A stretch of DNA of 64,000 nt from Faecalibacterium sp. An122 (GCF_002160895.1 NZ_NFLL01000012.1:1-64000), one strand, 5' to 3'. Counted from the first letter of the stretch, positions 37,685 through 47,246 are shown. Numbers and translations: made by a program. Notes: generated by a model not told the origin, from the letters alone.

Positions 37685-37953
37685 TACAATAGCTGTAGGA
37701 CAGCAGGGTCAAGTTCTATCACCTCCAGTTGAGCCGCAAGGCTGCTTCAAACAAAGTCCGTTCCCCTGAGCCGGAAGTTAGCTGCAAACTCATTGGCTGT
37801 TTGCCGGAGACAAGGCCGCCCTTTCAGCAGTGAGGGATATCGCATTGGCTTTCTCTGGAATGATTCTGATAAGCGAGGTTGCCAGATGCTCCGGTTATCA
37901 TGGGTATCTCAAAGCCTGCTGGCCTGAAATCCCCATGTGGGGAGGTGAAAATT
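37685..37953 (+). ncRNA. candidate IS110 bridge RNA
   Basis: The non-coding 5' part of the IS starts with an extended -10 (TGATACAAT at 37682-37690) without a good -35 box, as known for IS110 elements whose -35 comes from the right end after circle formation. A 5' stem-loop GCTGT-AGG-ACAGC follows. A later helix GCAAAC / GTTTGC lies inside CCGG / CCGG arms with unpaired sides, the layout of a guide loop. By knowledge of IS621, one loop pairs with the target and the other with the donor ends. The precise loops are not assigned. Confidence 0.5.
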
Positions 37954-39180
37954 GTGAATCCATTATTCGTTGGCATTGATGTAAGCAGCAAGAACAATGT
38001 GGTCTACCTAATGAAACCGGACGGTAGTAAACACTCCAGCTTCTCCGTGCAGAATAACCTTGGCGGTGCTAAACTGTTATCAGAGAGAATCGTGTCGGCA
38101 CTTGGCTCCATGCAGCTTGAGCGTGTGGTGATTGGCCTGGAGGCCACCTCCATCTACGGGGACAGCTTGGTTTACGCTCTTCGTGAGGATGGCCACTTGG
38201 GACGGTTTCAGAGGAAAATCCATGTTCTGAATCCAAAGCAGGTGCGGAAATTCAAGGAAGCCTATCCTGACTTGCCAAAGAACGACTGGGTGGATGCCTT
38301 TGTAATTGCCGACCATCTCCGTTTCGGCAGAATTGCCAGGGAAGTCTACATGGACGATTACCGCTACAAGGCCCTGCAAACCCTTACCAGAGCCAGATTT
38401 GATGTTATTCAGAATCTGACCCGTGAAAAGCAGAGGTTTGCCAACTACCTGTTTCTCAAATGCTCCGGTATGGCTCAGGACAAGGGTATTCAGAATACCA
38501 GCTCCACCACGATTGCACTCATGGAACGGTTTGAAACGGTGGACGACCTGGCAAATGTCGACCTGGATGAACTAACTGCCTTTGTTGCTAAAGCGGGACA
38601 TGGCAGATTTGTAGACCCAGAATCCACTGCTAAGGCGGTACGAGCTGCGGCCAGAGGGTCTTACCGTCTGCCCAAGACAGTGAACGACACCGTGAACCAG
38701 GCCATGTCTGTTTCTATCGCCTCCATGCGAGCACTGAAAGAACAGATCAAGGTTCTGGAGAAGGCCATTGAGCAACAGTTTGAAATCATTCCGAACACTC
38801 TGACATCCGTCCCCGGTATTGGAAAGGTTTACTCCGCTGGTATTATCGCTGAAATTGGCGATATTCACCGCTTTGAATCCCAAGCCTCTGTCGCCAAATT
38901 CGCTGGCCTTGTCTGGAACAGGAACCAGTCCGGTGACTTTGAGGCGGAGCATTCCAGGATGATTAAATCCGGCAATCGCTATCTCCGCTACTACCTGCTG
39001 GAAGCCGCCAACTCTGTGAGAAGATGCGACTCCGAGTTCCGGCGCTACTATGACCTTAAATTCAAAGAGGTCAACAAGTACCAGCACAAACGAGCACTCG
39101 CTTTAACTGCCAGAAAACTGGTCCGGTTGGTCTTTCGACTGCTGAAGGACAACCGCCTGTATATCCCGCCAGAGGGCTGA
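37954..39180 (+). CDS. IS110-family transposase (DEDD/RuvC-like plus Tnp_20)
   Basis: RNA-guided recombinase of 408 residues. GTG 37954 follows GGAGG at eight bases and gives the usual family length. The N-terminal RuvC-like DEDD domain has LFVGIDVSSKNNVV, VVIGLEATSIY and KNDWVDAFVIAD. A coiled linker precedes the C-terminal Tnp_20 domain with TSVPGIGKVYSAGIIAEIGD and a conserved Ser region near SGDFEAEHSRMIKSGN. The gene is intact and probably active, so the element may still move. Confidence 0.96.
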   Translation: MNPLFVGIDVSSKNNVVYLMKPDGSKHSSFSVQNNLGGAKLLSERIVSALGSMQLERVVIGLEATSIYGDSLVYALREDGHLGRFQRKIHVLNPKQVRKFKEAYPDLPKNDWVDAFVIADHLRFGRIAREVYMDDYRYKALQTLTRARFDVIQNLTREKQRFANYLFLKCSGMAQDKGIQNTSSTTIALMERFETVDDLANVDLDELTAFVAKAGHGRFVDPESTAKAVRAAARGSYRLPKTVNDTVNQAMSVSIASMRALKEQIKVLEKAIEQQFEIIPNTLTSVPGIGKVYSAGIIAEIGDIHRFESQASVAKFAGLVWNRNQSGDFEAEHSRMIKSGNRYLRYYLLEAANSVRRCDSEFRRYYDLKFKEVNKYQHKRALALTARKLVRLVFRLLKDNRLYIPPEG

Positions 39181-39292
39181 GCACACCGCTTGCCGCTTTG
39201 GTGTCCAAGCCCTGTTTCAAAAATTGCAGAGGCAGGGCTTAGTTTGGTGTTGCATTTTTGCTGTCTACACAGTGCTTCTTATTCTGTTTCGC

Positions 39293-39703
39293 CTAATTTT
39301 TTTCTTCATCACTACTTGACTTCATACCATTGGACTTTTCCTCATCTGCCTTTTCTGCAAACATCTGCAAGACAGATTCTTTCATCCGGTTGTAATAAGG
39401 CGACTTGGGGTCAAAGCACATCTCCACGAACTGCTCCATCTCAGCACCGTTTTTCCACACCTTCGGCTGATAGCGGTACAGCTTTCCCTGCGGTTTATCG
39501 CAGCGGGCAAAGATGTAATCCATCGAGACATCGAAAAAGTCCGCGTACCTTCGGAATACTTCCACCGTTGGGGTTGACTGCCCGTTTTCGTATCGGTTGA
39601 GGCTGGACTGGGTGATCCCCAAAAGCTCCGCCAACTTTGCCTGGGACAGGGACAGGCTCTCCCGCAGTGTACGCAACCGTTTGCCGACTTCTTTCAACGC
39701 CAT
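39293..39703 (-). CDS. XRE-family helix-turn-helix regulator
   Basis: DNA-binding protein of 136 residues. The XRE domain contains LSQAKLAELLGITQSSLNRY and ends near residue 65. The C-terminal half is charged and of unknown fold, with MEQFVEMCFDPKSPYYNRMK. ATG 39703 has AGGAGG only two bases away; a TTG two codons later has eight bases and may be the true start. The gene has its own consensus-like promoter and probably regulates the element that contains the serine recombinase. Confidence 0.88.
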   Translation of the reverse strand: MALKEVGKRLRTLRESLSLSQAKLAELLGITQSSLNRYENGQSTPTVEVFRRYADFFDVSMDYIFARCDKPQGKLYRYQPKVWKNGAEMEQFVEMCFDPKSPYYNRMKESVLQMFAEKADEEKSNGMKSSSDEEKN

Positions 39704-39720
39704 CGCCTCCTTCCACGCCC

Positions 39721-39748
39721 ATTATACCATATATCGAATTATTTTCAA
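39721..39748 (-). promoter_or_regulatory. promoter of the XRE gene
   Basis: Minus strand: TTGAAA (39748-39743), 16 bases, TATAAT (39726-39721). The spacer holds ATTCGATATAT, similar to the ATTCGA half-site seen in front of the other XRE gene at 56650. Confidence 0.7.
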
Positions 39749-39875
39749 CTCATCATGTGACTTGTAGAATAAAAATATCACGTAGTATCTTCATAGGACT
39801 ATCGAAAAGCCCTTCGCTTGTAAAAATAAAAGTTCCGTACTCTTCTCATTTCTGAATCACCCCTATCAAACTATA

Positions 39876-39933
39876 AAAATACCTGGAACACGTCCATTCA
39901 TTGCAGGAAGCCCTTTCATGAACGTATTCCAGG
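39876..39933 (-). terminator. terminator of the GH3 gene
   Basis: Minus strand: CCTGGAATACG pairs with CGTGTTCCAGG across a 30-base loop, followed by TATTTTTATAG. Confidence 0.65.
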
Positions 39934-39996
39934 ATTTTGATTCATTCTATAAAATTTTCTCCAAAAGCATCTCTTTGGAATCTCTCATTTGCCTGC

Positions 39997-42456
39997 TCAG
40001 AACAGGGTGATCTGCGGGTGGAATGTCCGCCGCTCCACCACAAGGCGCGGCCCGGTCAGGGTAAAGCTGCCCTCCAGGCGGATATCGGCGGCGGAGGAGC
40101 CGACCATCACTTCACGTCTGCCGGGCTGGATGGCAAGCTGCATATCCGCCCCATGATAGGCCAGCTGGTGGCTGTCCAGTACCACCTGCACGGTGCGTTC
40201 TTCTCCGGGCTGCAGCGTCAGCCGCACAAAGGCCCCCAGCTGGCGCATGGGCCGCACCAGCGTGCCCTGGCAGTCATGCCAGTAGAGCTGCGCCACTTCG
40301 TCGCCGGCTGCTGCGCCGGTGTTCTTTACCTGAAAGCGAATTTGAATGTTCCCGCCGCAGGGCGTCTCCGGCGTCACCTGCAGGCTGCTGTAGGCAAAGC
40401 TGGTATAGGACAACCCATGGCCAAAGGGATACAGGGGCTGGTTGCTGGGCCGGTCCAGGTATTCCGCCATGGCGGTTCTGCTTTCAAACAGGGGCTGCAA
40501 ATCGTGGCGCAGCGGGATCTGGCCGGCATGGCGCAGCACCGTCACCGGCATTTTGCCGCCGGGATTCACCTTTCCCAGAAGGACGTTCACGATGGCCTGC
40601 CCACCCTGTTCCCCGGGCAGCCAGCCATACAGCACGGCGGCACTGTGGGCGTCCTCCTCTGTCAGCGCCAGGGGTCGCCCATCCACCAGGACGGTCACCA
40701 CCGGTTTGCCGACTGCAAACAGTGCCCGAAGCAAAGCCCGCTGCGGCTCTTCCAGGCCAATGTTGGCGTTGTCCTTGTTTTCACCGCAGGTGGCATCTGC
40801 CGAGCGCATGCTCTCCTGGCCGCCCACAACGGCTACCACCACATCCGCCTGCCGGGCCGCCGCCACGGCTGCCTCGATGCCGCCCTCCAGCGGGCGCTTG
40901 ATCTCACAACCGGGCGCATACAGGACATGGTCCTTTTCCACCGCCTCTTCCAGGGCCTGGCGCACCGTCTTGCAGCCGGGATAGAAACGGTCCATAAATT
41001 CCTCCTGGCCGTGGTAGACTTTATAACTGTCCTGCCGGGCAAAGTTCTCTTTGACAATGGCCAGAATCTGCTCTTCCTGGGCGGGTGTGGGCGCATCCTC
41101 CCAGACAATGCCCTTTTCCCGCAGTTCCTCCCGGCGCTGGGTGGTATAGATGGACAGCATCATCCGGCGGAACTGGTCAAACTCACTGCGGTTGAAATCC
41201 AGGCTGGTGGCGTTTACCGTTCCCACGCTGGAATAGCCCCCAAAAAAGACCACCTTCGCATCCGCAGAAGGCCCTACCAGCGCAATCCTGCATCCGCCGG
41301 ACAGGGGCAGAATCCCATCGTTTTTGGCCAGGACCATGCTTTTCTCAGCGCTGATTCGGGACAGCTGCTGCACCGCCGGGTCGGCGGTGAGGGCTGCAAA
41401 GTCCCCCTGGGGGGCGCTGTTCTCAAACAGGCCCAGGGTAAATTTGAGGGTCAGCACCCGGCGCACCGCCTGGTCCACTGCCGATTCTTCCACCAGCCCT
41501 TCCTCCACAGCCTGAACCAGGTGGGAGAAGCAGGTCCCGCTGGGCTGATCCACATCCATGCCAGCCCGCAGAGCCTGGACTGCGGCGTCCATTTCTGACA
41601 CAGCCGTCCCAAACCGGTTGCAGGTGCGCTCGATACTGCCGTAGTCCGAGACCACCGGCCCGGCAAAACCCAGCTTGTCCCGCAGGATTTCGGTGAGCAG
41701 ATGATGGGAGGTGACCACAGGCTCCCCGTTCAGGGTGCCGTAGCAATTCATGACCGCCATCACGCCGCCTTCCTGGATGGCGGCTTCAAATGGCAGGCAG
41801 TATTCATCCAGCAGGGTGCGCTCGGAGCAATCCGCCTGGCCGCCGTTTCGTCCGCCCAGCGCGTTGCCGTAAGCCAGGAAGTGCTTGGCGGTGGCCATGA
41901 CTTCCTGCCGGCCCTGCAGACCCTGGATGAAAGCGGTGGCCATCCGGGCCGTCAGCAGCGGCGCTTCGCCGTAGGTTTCCCCCACCCGGCCCCAGCGGGG
42001 GTCGCGCCCCAAATCCAGCAGCGGGGAATGGGCCCCATAGATACCGTAGCTTTTGAGCTGTGCCCGCACAGCGCTGCCGATGTCCCGGGCCAGATCGGGC
42101 TGCCAGGTGGCTGCTATCCCCAGGGACTGGGGGAATGTCGTGGCCCCAGGGATCTGCGCCCCTGCAATGGCCTCACTGTGGACCAGAACCGGGATGCCCC
42201 AGCGGGTGTGTTCCCGCAGATAGGCCTGGACCTGCTGCAAGGTATCCACATCCTGCTGCTGGTCGCCGCTGAGGGCGGAATTCAGATAGCTGACGGTGCC
42301 CATCCCGTAGCGGAGCAGCTTGTCCAGCGCGGCGTCATCCAGCGGATGGGGCAGGGTGCAGCAGCACAGCTGTGCCACCTTCTCCCGAAGATTCATCCGG
42401 GCGATCAGGTCTTCCACTCTTTGGGGGACGGTCAGGGCGGGGTTGCGATAATCCAT
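39997..42456 (-). CDS. GH3 beta-glycosidase with fibronectin III-like domain
   Basis: Exo-acting glycosidase of 819 residues, no signal peptide. N-terminal GH3 barrel (about 40-330) with KHFLAYG and the nucleophile Asp in VVSDYGSIERT. The second GH3 domain (about 370-640) carries the insert region with GIVWEDAPTPAQEEQI; the C-terminal FnIII-like domain runs from about 690. It begins MDYRNPALTVPQRVEDLIAR after GTAAGGAGGAAAGAACC. Closest known activities are beta-glucosidase, beta-xylosidase or glucuronidase-like. It is transcribed away from the ABC permease genes and probably belongs to the same glycan-use locus. Confidence 0.93.
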   Translation of the reverse strand: MDYRNPALTVPQRVEDLIARMNLREKVAQLCCCTLPHPLDDAALDKLLRYGMGTVSYLNSALSGDQQQDVDTLQQVQAYLREHTRWGIPVLVHSEAIAGAQIPGATTFPQSLGIAATWQPDLARDIGSAVRAQLKSYGIYGAHSPLLDLGRDPRWGRVGETYGEAPLLTARMATAFIQGLQGRQEVMATAKHFLAYGNALGGRNGGQADCSERTLLDEYCLPFEAAIQEGGVMAVMNCYGTLNGEPVVTSHHLLTEILRDKLGFAGPVVSDYGSIERTCNRFGTAVSEMDAAVQALRAGMDVDQPSGTCFSHLVQAVEEGLVEESAVDQAVRRVLTLKFTLGLFENSAPQGDFAALTADPAVQQLSRISAEKSMVLAKNDGILPLSGGCRIALVGPSADAKVVFFGGYSSVGTVNATSLDFNRSEFDQFRRMMLSIYTTQRREELREKGIVWEDAPTPAQEEQILAIVKENFARQDSYKVYHGQEEFMDRFYPGCKTVRQALEEAVEKDHVLYAPGCEIKRPLEGGIEAAVAAARQADVVVAVVGGQESMRSADATCGENKDNANIGLEEPQRALLRALFAVGKPVVTVLVDGRPLALTEEDAHSAAVLYGWLPGEQGGQAIVNVLLGKVNPGGKMPVTVLRHAGQIPLRHDLQPLFESRTAMAEYLDRPSNQPLYPFGHGLSYTSFAYSSLQVTPETPCGGNIQIRFQVKNTGAAAGDEVAQLYWHDCQGTLVRPMRQLGAFVRLTLQPGEERTVQVVLDSHQLAYHGADMQLAIQPGRREVMVGSSAADIRLEGSFTLTGPRLVVERRTFHPQITLF

Positions 42457-42640
42457 GGTTCTTTCCTCCTTACCATTTTTGTATTCTTTTCAGCAAAAGG
42501 ATACCATAGGGCACGCCGACCGATAAATCTACAAGTTTTTTGCATAGAACGCCGGTACCCTGCCACAAAAAAGGAATAGCCAGCCAAAAAAATGCAGGGT
42601 TCAAAAACCGCCCCCGCCGCCAAATCCAACGAAGTGCAGA

Positions 42641-42669
42641 TGGAAAGCCTCCCACCGCAGGACTATACT
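42641..42669 (+). promoter_or_regulatory. promoter of the ABC permease pair
   Basis: TGGAAA, 17 bases, TATACT, about 65 bases before the first permease start. Confidence 0.55.
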
Positions 42670-42735
42670 GGTTGCAACAACGCAAGACCCCCATCTTGCA
42701 GAGGAGAACGACAATCAAAGCGGGAGGAAAACAAG

Positions 42736-43710
42736 ATGACTCTACCAAAAATGCTGCACAAAAAAGACCAGCCGGCCGCTGCGCTGGCCATGCCGCAAAA
42801 ACCATTCCGGGAACGGCTGGTGAACGACCTGAAGTCCAACTGGATTCTTTACCTGATGGCCCTGCCGGCCCTGATCTACTTTGTAGTGTACTGCTACGCC
42901 CCCATGGCCGGCCTGTACATTGCCTTTTCGGACTACAAAATCACCGGGAGCCTCTTCTCAGGAAAGTTTGTCGGCCTTGAATATTTCATTGACTTTTTCA
43001 ACAGCTACTACTTTGGCCGACTGATCCGCAACACCCTGGTTCTGAGCCTGGAGACCCTGATCTTCGGCTTCCCCATTCCCATCATCTTCGCCCTTGTCCT
43101 CAATGAGGTCCGCAGCCGCGGCTTCAAAAAGCTGGCCCAGACCGTCACCTACATGCCCCACTTCATCAGCATTGTGGTCATCTGCGGCCTGGTGGTGGAC
43201 TTTGTCAGCCTGGACGGCCTGTTCAACACCATCATCCAGGCCTTTGGCGGGGAGCCCATCGCCTTCCTGTCCGACCCGGCCTGGTTCCGGCCCATCTATG
43301 TGGCCTCCGAAATCTGGCAGAATTTCGGCTGGGACAGTGTGGTCTTCCTGGCAGCCCTTTCTTCCATCGACCTCCAGCAGTTTGAGGCCGCCAAACTGGA
43401 CGGCGCTTCCCGCTGGCAAACCATCTGGCACATCTCTCTGCCCAGCATCCTGCCCACCATCGTCACCATCCTTCTGATGCGGCTGGGCCATGTGATGAGC
43501 ATCGGCTTTGAAAAGGTCTTCAACCTCTACAGCCCTGCCACCTATGAGACCGCCGATATCATTGCAACCTTTGTCTACCGCCAGGGCGTGCTGGGTGCCA
43601 ACTACAGTTCGGCAGCTGCCATCGGCCTGTTCAACAGCGTCATCAATCTGATCATCGTTTTTATCATGAACAAGGTCAGCCGCAAACTGGCCGAAACCAG
43701 CCTGTGGTAA
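42736..43710 (+). CDS. carbohydrate ABC transporter permease (LplB type)
   Basis: Inner-membrane permease of 324 residues; ATG 42736 follows GGGAGGAAAACAAG. About six membrane segments start near residue 40 (LYLMALPALIYFVVYCYAPM). The EAA loop that docks the ATPase is EAAKLDGASRWQTIWHISLP. LplB/YtcP-type systems import oligosaccharides. The second permease follows after 28 bases; no ATPase gene is present nearby, so a shared MsmK-like ATPase is inferred. Confidence 0.95.
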   Translation: MTLPKMLHKKDQPAAALAMPQKPFRERLVNDLKSNWILYLMALPALIYFVVYCYAPMAGLYIAFSDYKITGSLFSGKFVGLEYFIDFFNSYYFGRLIRNTLVLSLETLIFGFPIPIIFALVLNEVRSRGFKKLAQTVTYMPHFISIVVICGLVVDFVSLDGLFNTIIQAFGGEPIAFLSDPAWFRPIYVASEIWQNFGWDSVVFLAALSSIDLQQFEAAKLDGASRWQTIWHISLPSILPTIVTILLMRLGHVMSIGFEKVFNLYSPATYETADIIATFVYRQGVLGANYSSAAAIGLFNSVINLIIVFIMNKVSRKLAETSLW

Positions 43711-43738
43711 ACCATCTGCAAAAAGGAGGAAGTCCTAT

Positions 43739-44632
43739 ATGGCCCGCACCAAGAACAAAATCAAATCCACCACCGAAGACCGCGTTTTTGACGGCGTATC
43801 CTTTGTCGTCATTGCAATTCTGATCTTCATCTGCTTTTATCCCATCTGGTACGTCTTATGTGCCTCACTGACCGATCCCACCATCGTGGCGGGTGCAGGC
43901 GGCATCCTGCTGTTCCCCCAGGACATCACCCTGGACGCCTACAAGCGGGTGTTCGCCGACGCTGAAATCTGGCGCGGTTTGCTGAACACCATTTTTTATA
44001 CCGTCGTGGGCACCGCACTCAATGTGATCCTCACAGCCATGCTGGCCTACACCCTGTCCCGCAAAAACCTGTTGTTCAAAAAGCCGCTCACCGTCTTTGT
44101 CACCTTTACCATGTTCTTCAACGGCGGCATGATCCCCACCTATCTGGTGATCCGGGACCTGGGCCTGCTGGACAGCCGCGTTGCCGTCCTGCTGCCCGGC
44201 CTGGTGTCGGTGTTCAACTTCATCAACATGCGCACCCACTTTGAATCCCTGCCGGCCGAGCTGGAAGAATCCGCCAAGCTGGATGGCGCCAACCACTGGA
44301 CCATCTTCACCCGGGTGATCCTGCCCATCAGCGGCGCAACCATGGCCGTGATGGTCCTGTTCTACGGCGTGGCCCACTGGAACAGCTGGTTCCGCGAGAT
44401 GCTGTACCTGCCCAACAGCCGCGATCTGTGGCCCCTGGCCCTGATCACCCGTGAAATCATCCTTTCCAGCTCCAACGCCGCCATGTCGGACGGCGCCGTC
44501 ATGACCCAGGAAATGGCCGACGCCATCAAGTATGCCACCATCATCGTCACCACCCTGCCGATTCTGTGCCTGTATCCCTTCCTGCAGAAGTACTTTGCCA
44601 AGGGTGTGACCGTCGGCGCCGTCAAGGGCTGA
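43739..44632 (+). CDS. carbohydrate ABC transporter permease (YtcP/LplC type)
   Basis: Partner permease of 297 residues; ATG follows AAAAAGGAGGAAGTCCTAT. Six membrane segments, with the EAA loop ESAKLDGANHWTIFTRVILP and the family end YPFLQKYFAKGVTVGAVKG. Together with the preceding gene it forms the channel for the sugar bound by the lipoprotein at 47247. A strong terminator follows, so the two permeases can be made independently of the binding protein. Confidence 0.95.
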   Translation: MARTKNKIKSTTEDRVFDGVSFVVIAILIFICFYPIWYVLCASLTDPTIVAGAGGILLFPQDITLDAYKRVFADAEIWRGLLNTIFYTVVGTALNVILTAMLAYTLSRKNLLFKKPLTVFVTFTMFFNGGMIPTYLVIRDLGLLDSRVAVLLPGLVSVFNFINMRTHFESLPAELEESAKLDGANHWTIFTRVILPISGATMAVMVLFYGVAHWNSWFREMLYLPNSRDLWPLALITREIILSSSNAAMSDGAVMTQEMADAIKYATIIVTTLPILCLYPFLQKYFAKGVTVGAVKG

Positions 44633-44655
44633 TCCCGCTCCGATCCATGTGAATC

Positions 44656-44686
44656 AAAGCCGCCGCAGTTGCCTGCGGCGGCTTTT
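44656..44686 (+). terminator. terminator after the permease pair
   Basis: AAAGCCGCCGCA pairs with TGCGGCGGCTTT, followed by T residues. Confidence 0.88.
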
Positions 44687-44701
44687 GGCGCCCCTGGATC
44701 T

Positions 44702-44730
44702 TTGACGAATGCCGCAAGATCTGGTATATT
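44702..44730 (+). promoter_or_regulatory. promoter of the AraC-type regulator
   Basis: TTGACG, 17 bases, TATATT (44725-44730). An overlapping TATAAT at 44730-44735 is an alternative -10. Confidence 0.65.
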
Positions 44731-44761
44731 ATAATAAACTGTGACGAAGGAGAGATGGTGC

Positions 44762-47050
44762 GTGCAAATGACCCGGCGTTTTGCTTTGCGGCAGATTCTG
44801 GCCCGGAAACAGTCTTTTTATAAGCTGCTGGCCTCGTTTTTTGTGATGCTTATCCTGCCATTGGTCCTTGTGCTGGCCAACTATTTTTATGCCCGCGGCC
44901 TGCTGCAGCAAGAGAATATCAACTATCAGAACGCCGTGCTCACCCAGGCACAGATGTCGATGGATGAGCGTTTGCAGACCATCCAGCTCTATGCCATTGA
45001 CCTGAGCAATGATACAGTCCTCAATGCCACCCTGAGCCAGCGGCAGGCCGATGACAGCCAGGGCAACTTCGAGTTATGGGAGCTGTCCCGGCATCTCCAG
45101 AGCTACAGCGCCACAGCCGGCAGCTTTTGCGATACCACCATCTACTCCCGGCTGTACGACTGCATGGTCAGCGGCAGTTACGTTAACTACCGCGTATCCC
45201 AGGGAAACCTTCGGATGCCGTCGGAGGAAATGAACCGCAGCCTGCTGGAGCTGCTGCAAAACGAGCGGTCCTACTGCCAGTTCTATCTGCTGGGGGACAG
45301 CCAGGGTCACAGCCAGCTGGTGATGCTTCATTCCGTTCCCCTGTGGAGCTCCGGCGCTGCCTCCTATGGAACCATCTGCCTGCGGATTGACGGCGATGGT
45401 TTGTTCTCCACCATCCGGGATATGGAGGAACTTCAATCCGGCCTTGTCTGTCTGCTGGACCCCAGCGGCACGCCGGCCGTCTGGGCGGGCAGCGAGGCCA
45501 TGCTGGATTTTGTGCCCCAGGTCAGCGGCCAGCCCATTCAGGACTGGCACGGGGCCAGCTACACCGTCTCCCGGGCGGATTCCAATCTAAAAGGCTGGTC
45601 CTATCTGTCTATCCAGCCGGTCCACCGGATGCAGAGCGAGCTGCGGGTTGCCCGCAACCTGAGCCTGCTGGCCCTGGCCCTAGTGCTGGTGGTGGGCGCC
45701 GGCATCGTCTATTACCTCACCTGGCGCAACTACCGCCCGGTGGAGCACCTTTTGGCCGAGCTGCGCCGCCGCTCTGTGATTCTGGAGAGCCCCGAAGGGA
45801 CCGGCTTCAACGAATTCCGGCTGATTGAAAAGTCGGTGGCAGATATGCAGCACTCGATGAAAGAGGTGCAGGAAGCCTTGCGGCAGGAAATCCCCCGCAT
45901 TCAGGAAAGCATTCTGCTCCAGCTGCTGAAAAATGACGTGAGCAACTATGAAACCTACCGGAAGCTGCTGGAGGAAGTGGGTATCCTCTTCCCCTACCCG
46001 CAGTTCCGGGTGGTGCTGGCCCGGCAGGTGCCCAGCGAATCCCGTGAGCTGTCCGAGCAGGCCCTCACCAACATTGTGCTGCGGGACCAGCTGTCCCAGC
46101 TTGTGCCCGGCGGCATCACCTACACCGCCGTGACCCTGGACAATGACAGCATCGTGTGGATTCTGAACGGCAGCGGAGCCCGCTTCGACCAGGACACCCA
46201 GGACATCCTGGGCCGGCTGCAGGATACCATGCGGGAGCAATACGGCCAGCTGCTGTGGCTCTATGTCAGCTGGATCGACCAGGGCCTGGAGTCGGTGCCC
46301 CAGGGATATTATGCCGTGACCCAAACCCAGGCCCAGCAGCCCGGCGGCGGCATCCGGTACCTGCAAAAGGAAAAGGATGTCTGGCCCATGGATCGCAGCC
46401 TGAACAGCATTGCGGCTCAGCTGCAGAACTTCATTGCCACCGGCGACGCCGCCCAGGCTTCCGCGCTGCTGCACGAGAACCTGGACGCCAACTTGCGCCG
46501 CCGCACGGTGGAGCTGTACCAGGCCCAGGGCTACTGCATTGGCATGCTCAACATCATCCTGGAGGCCTACCGTGTGGAGGACCCCGCTGTGCTGCGGGTG
46601 GAGGATGCTTCCCCCTTGCAGCAGATCTTCCAGCGCAGGAACATCAACGAGCTGGAAGAACTCCTCCAAACCCTCATCTGCCAGCTGTGCCGCTATGTGG
46701 AGGAGAACCGCACCAGCCCCGCTTCCCAGCTCATCCAGAAAATTCAGGCCTATATGCAGGAAAATTACGGGGATGTGGATCTCACCCTGACCTGTGTGGC
46801 CGACCAGTTCAACCTGACGCCCAATTACCTTTCCATCTTTTTCAAGGAAAATGCCCATGATACCTTCCTGAACTACCTGACACGGCTGCGGCTGGAAGAG
46901 GCCAAACGCCTGATGCGGGACACCCGCCTTTCCATCACTGAAATTTCCGAGCGCGTGGGCTATGCCAGCGCCAACAGCTTCACCCGCGCGTTCAAAAAAA
47001 TCGAGCATGTCACCCCCACCCAGTACCGGGAAAGCAGCGTTCATTCGTAA
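44762..47050 (+). CDS. membrane-bound AraC-family regulator
   Basis: One-component sensor-regulator of 762 residues. GTG 44762 follows AAGGAG at nine bases; an ATG two codons later is possible. Membrane segments near residues 23-45 and 300-320 flank an extracellular sensor of about 250 residues. A HAMP-like helix (YYLTWRNYRPVEHLLAELRR) and a long cytoplasmic domain follow. The C-terminal AraC domain has two helix-turn-helix units with LTCVADQFNLTPNYLSIFFK and ITEISERVGYASANSFTRAF. It probably senses the outside glycan or its binding protein and activates the flanking transport and hydrolase genes. Confidence 0.94.
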   Translation: MQMTRRFALRQILARKQSFYKLLASFFVMLILPLVLVLANYFYARGLLQQENINYQNAVLTQAQMSMDERLQTIQLYAIDLSNDTVLNATLSQRQADDSQGNFELWELSRHLQSYSATAGSFCDTTIYSRLYDCMVSGSYVNYRVSQGNLRMPSEEMNRSLLELLQNERSYCQFYLLGDSQGHSQLVMLHSVPLWSSGAASYGTICLRIDGDGLFSTIRDMEELQSGLVCLLDPSGTPAVWAGSEAMLDFVPQVSGQPIQDWHGASYTVSRADSNLKGWSYLSIQPVHRMQSELRVARNLSLLALALVLVVGAGIVYYLTWRNYRPVEHLLAELRRRSVILESPEGTGFNEFRLIEKSVADMQHSMKEVQEALRQEIPRIQESILLQLLKNDVSNYETYRKLLEEVGILFPYPQFRVVLARQVPSESRELSEQALTNIVLRDQLSQLVPGGITYTAVTLDNDSIVWILNGSGARFDQDTQDILGRLQDTMREQYGQLLWLYVSWIDQGLESVPQGYYAVTQTQAQQPGGGIRYLQKEKDVWPMDRSLNSIAAQLQNFIATGDAAQASALLHENLDANLRRRTVELYQAQGYCIGMLNIILEAYRVEDPAVLRVEDASPLQQIFQRRNINELEELLQTLICQLCRYVEENRTSPASQLIQKIQAYMQENYGDVDLTLTCVADQFNLTPNYLSIFFKENAHDTFLNYLTRLRLEEAKRLMRDTRLSITEISERVGYASANSFTRAFKKIEHVTPTQYRESSVHS

Positions 47051-47054
47051 TATT

Positions 47055-47095
47055 TACGCCCGTCGCACAAAATTGTGTGACGGGCGTAATTTTTG
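47055..47095 (+). terminator. terminator of the AraC-type regulator
   Basis: TTACGCCCGTC-GCACA pairs with TGTGT-GACGGGCGTAA, then five T. It begins within five bases of the stop codon. Confidence 0.88.
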
Positions 47096-47246
47096 CATAG
47101 GCCCTTTTTCGGCGCAAAACACAAAACCGCGGTGCTTTCCAACATAATGCAGATATACAAGCTCCGGCGGGTCGTGTATCATAATGACCAGAAAGAGCGC
47201 AACGCTCAACCCCACGAATTCCAGCACGAAGAAGGAGGATTTCCCT

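Larger units (their letters stand above)
37660..39290 (+). mobile_element. IS110-family insertion sequence (approximate limits)
   Basis: Contains an IS110 DEDD transposase gene preceded by about 270 bases of structured non-coding sequence and followed by about 100 bases of non-coding DNA. IS110 elements have no clear terminal inverted repeats and make no target duplication, so the ends are estimates. It lies between an XRE gene and a serine recombinase gene that point the same way, perhaps splitting an older operon. Confidence 0.75.

Noticed and set aside
44702-44735. Promoter using TATAAT at 44730 with TTGACG
   Set aside because: The spacer would be 22 bases; the overlapping TATATT gives the proper 17 bases, so that pairing was called.
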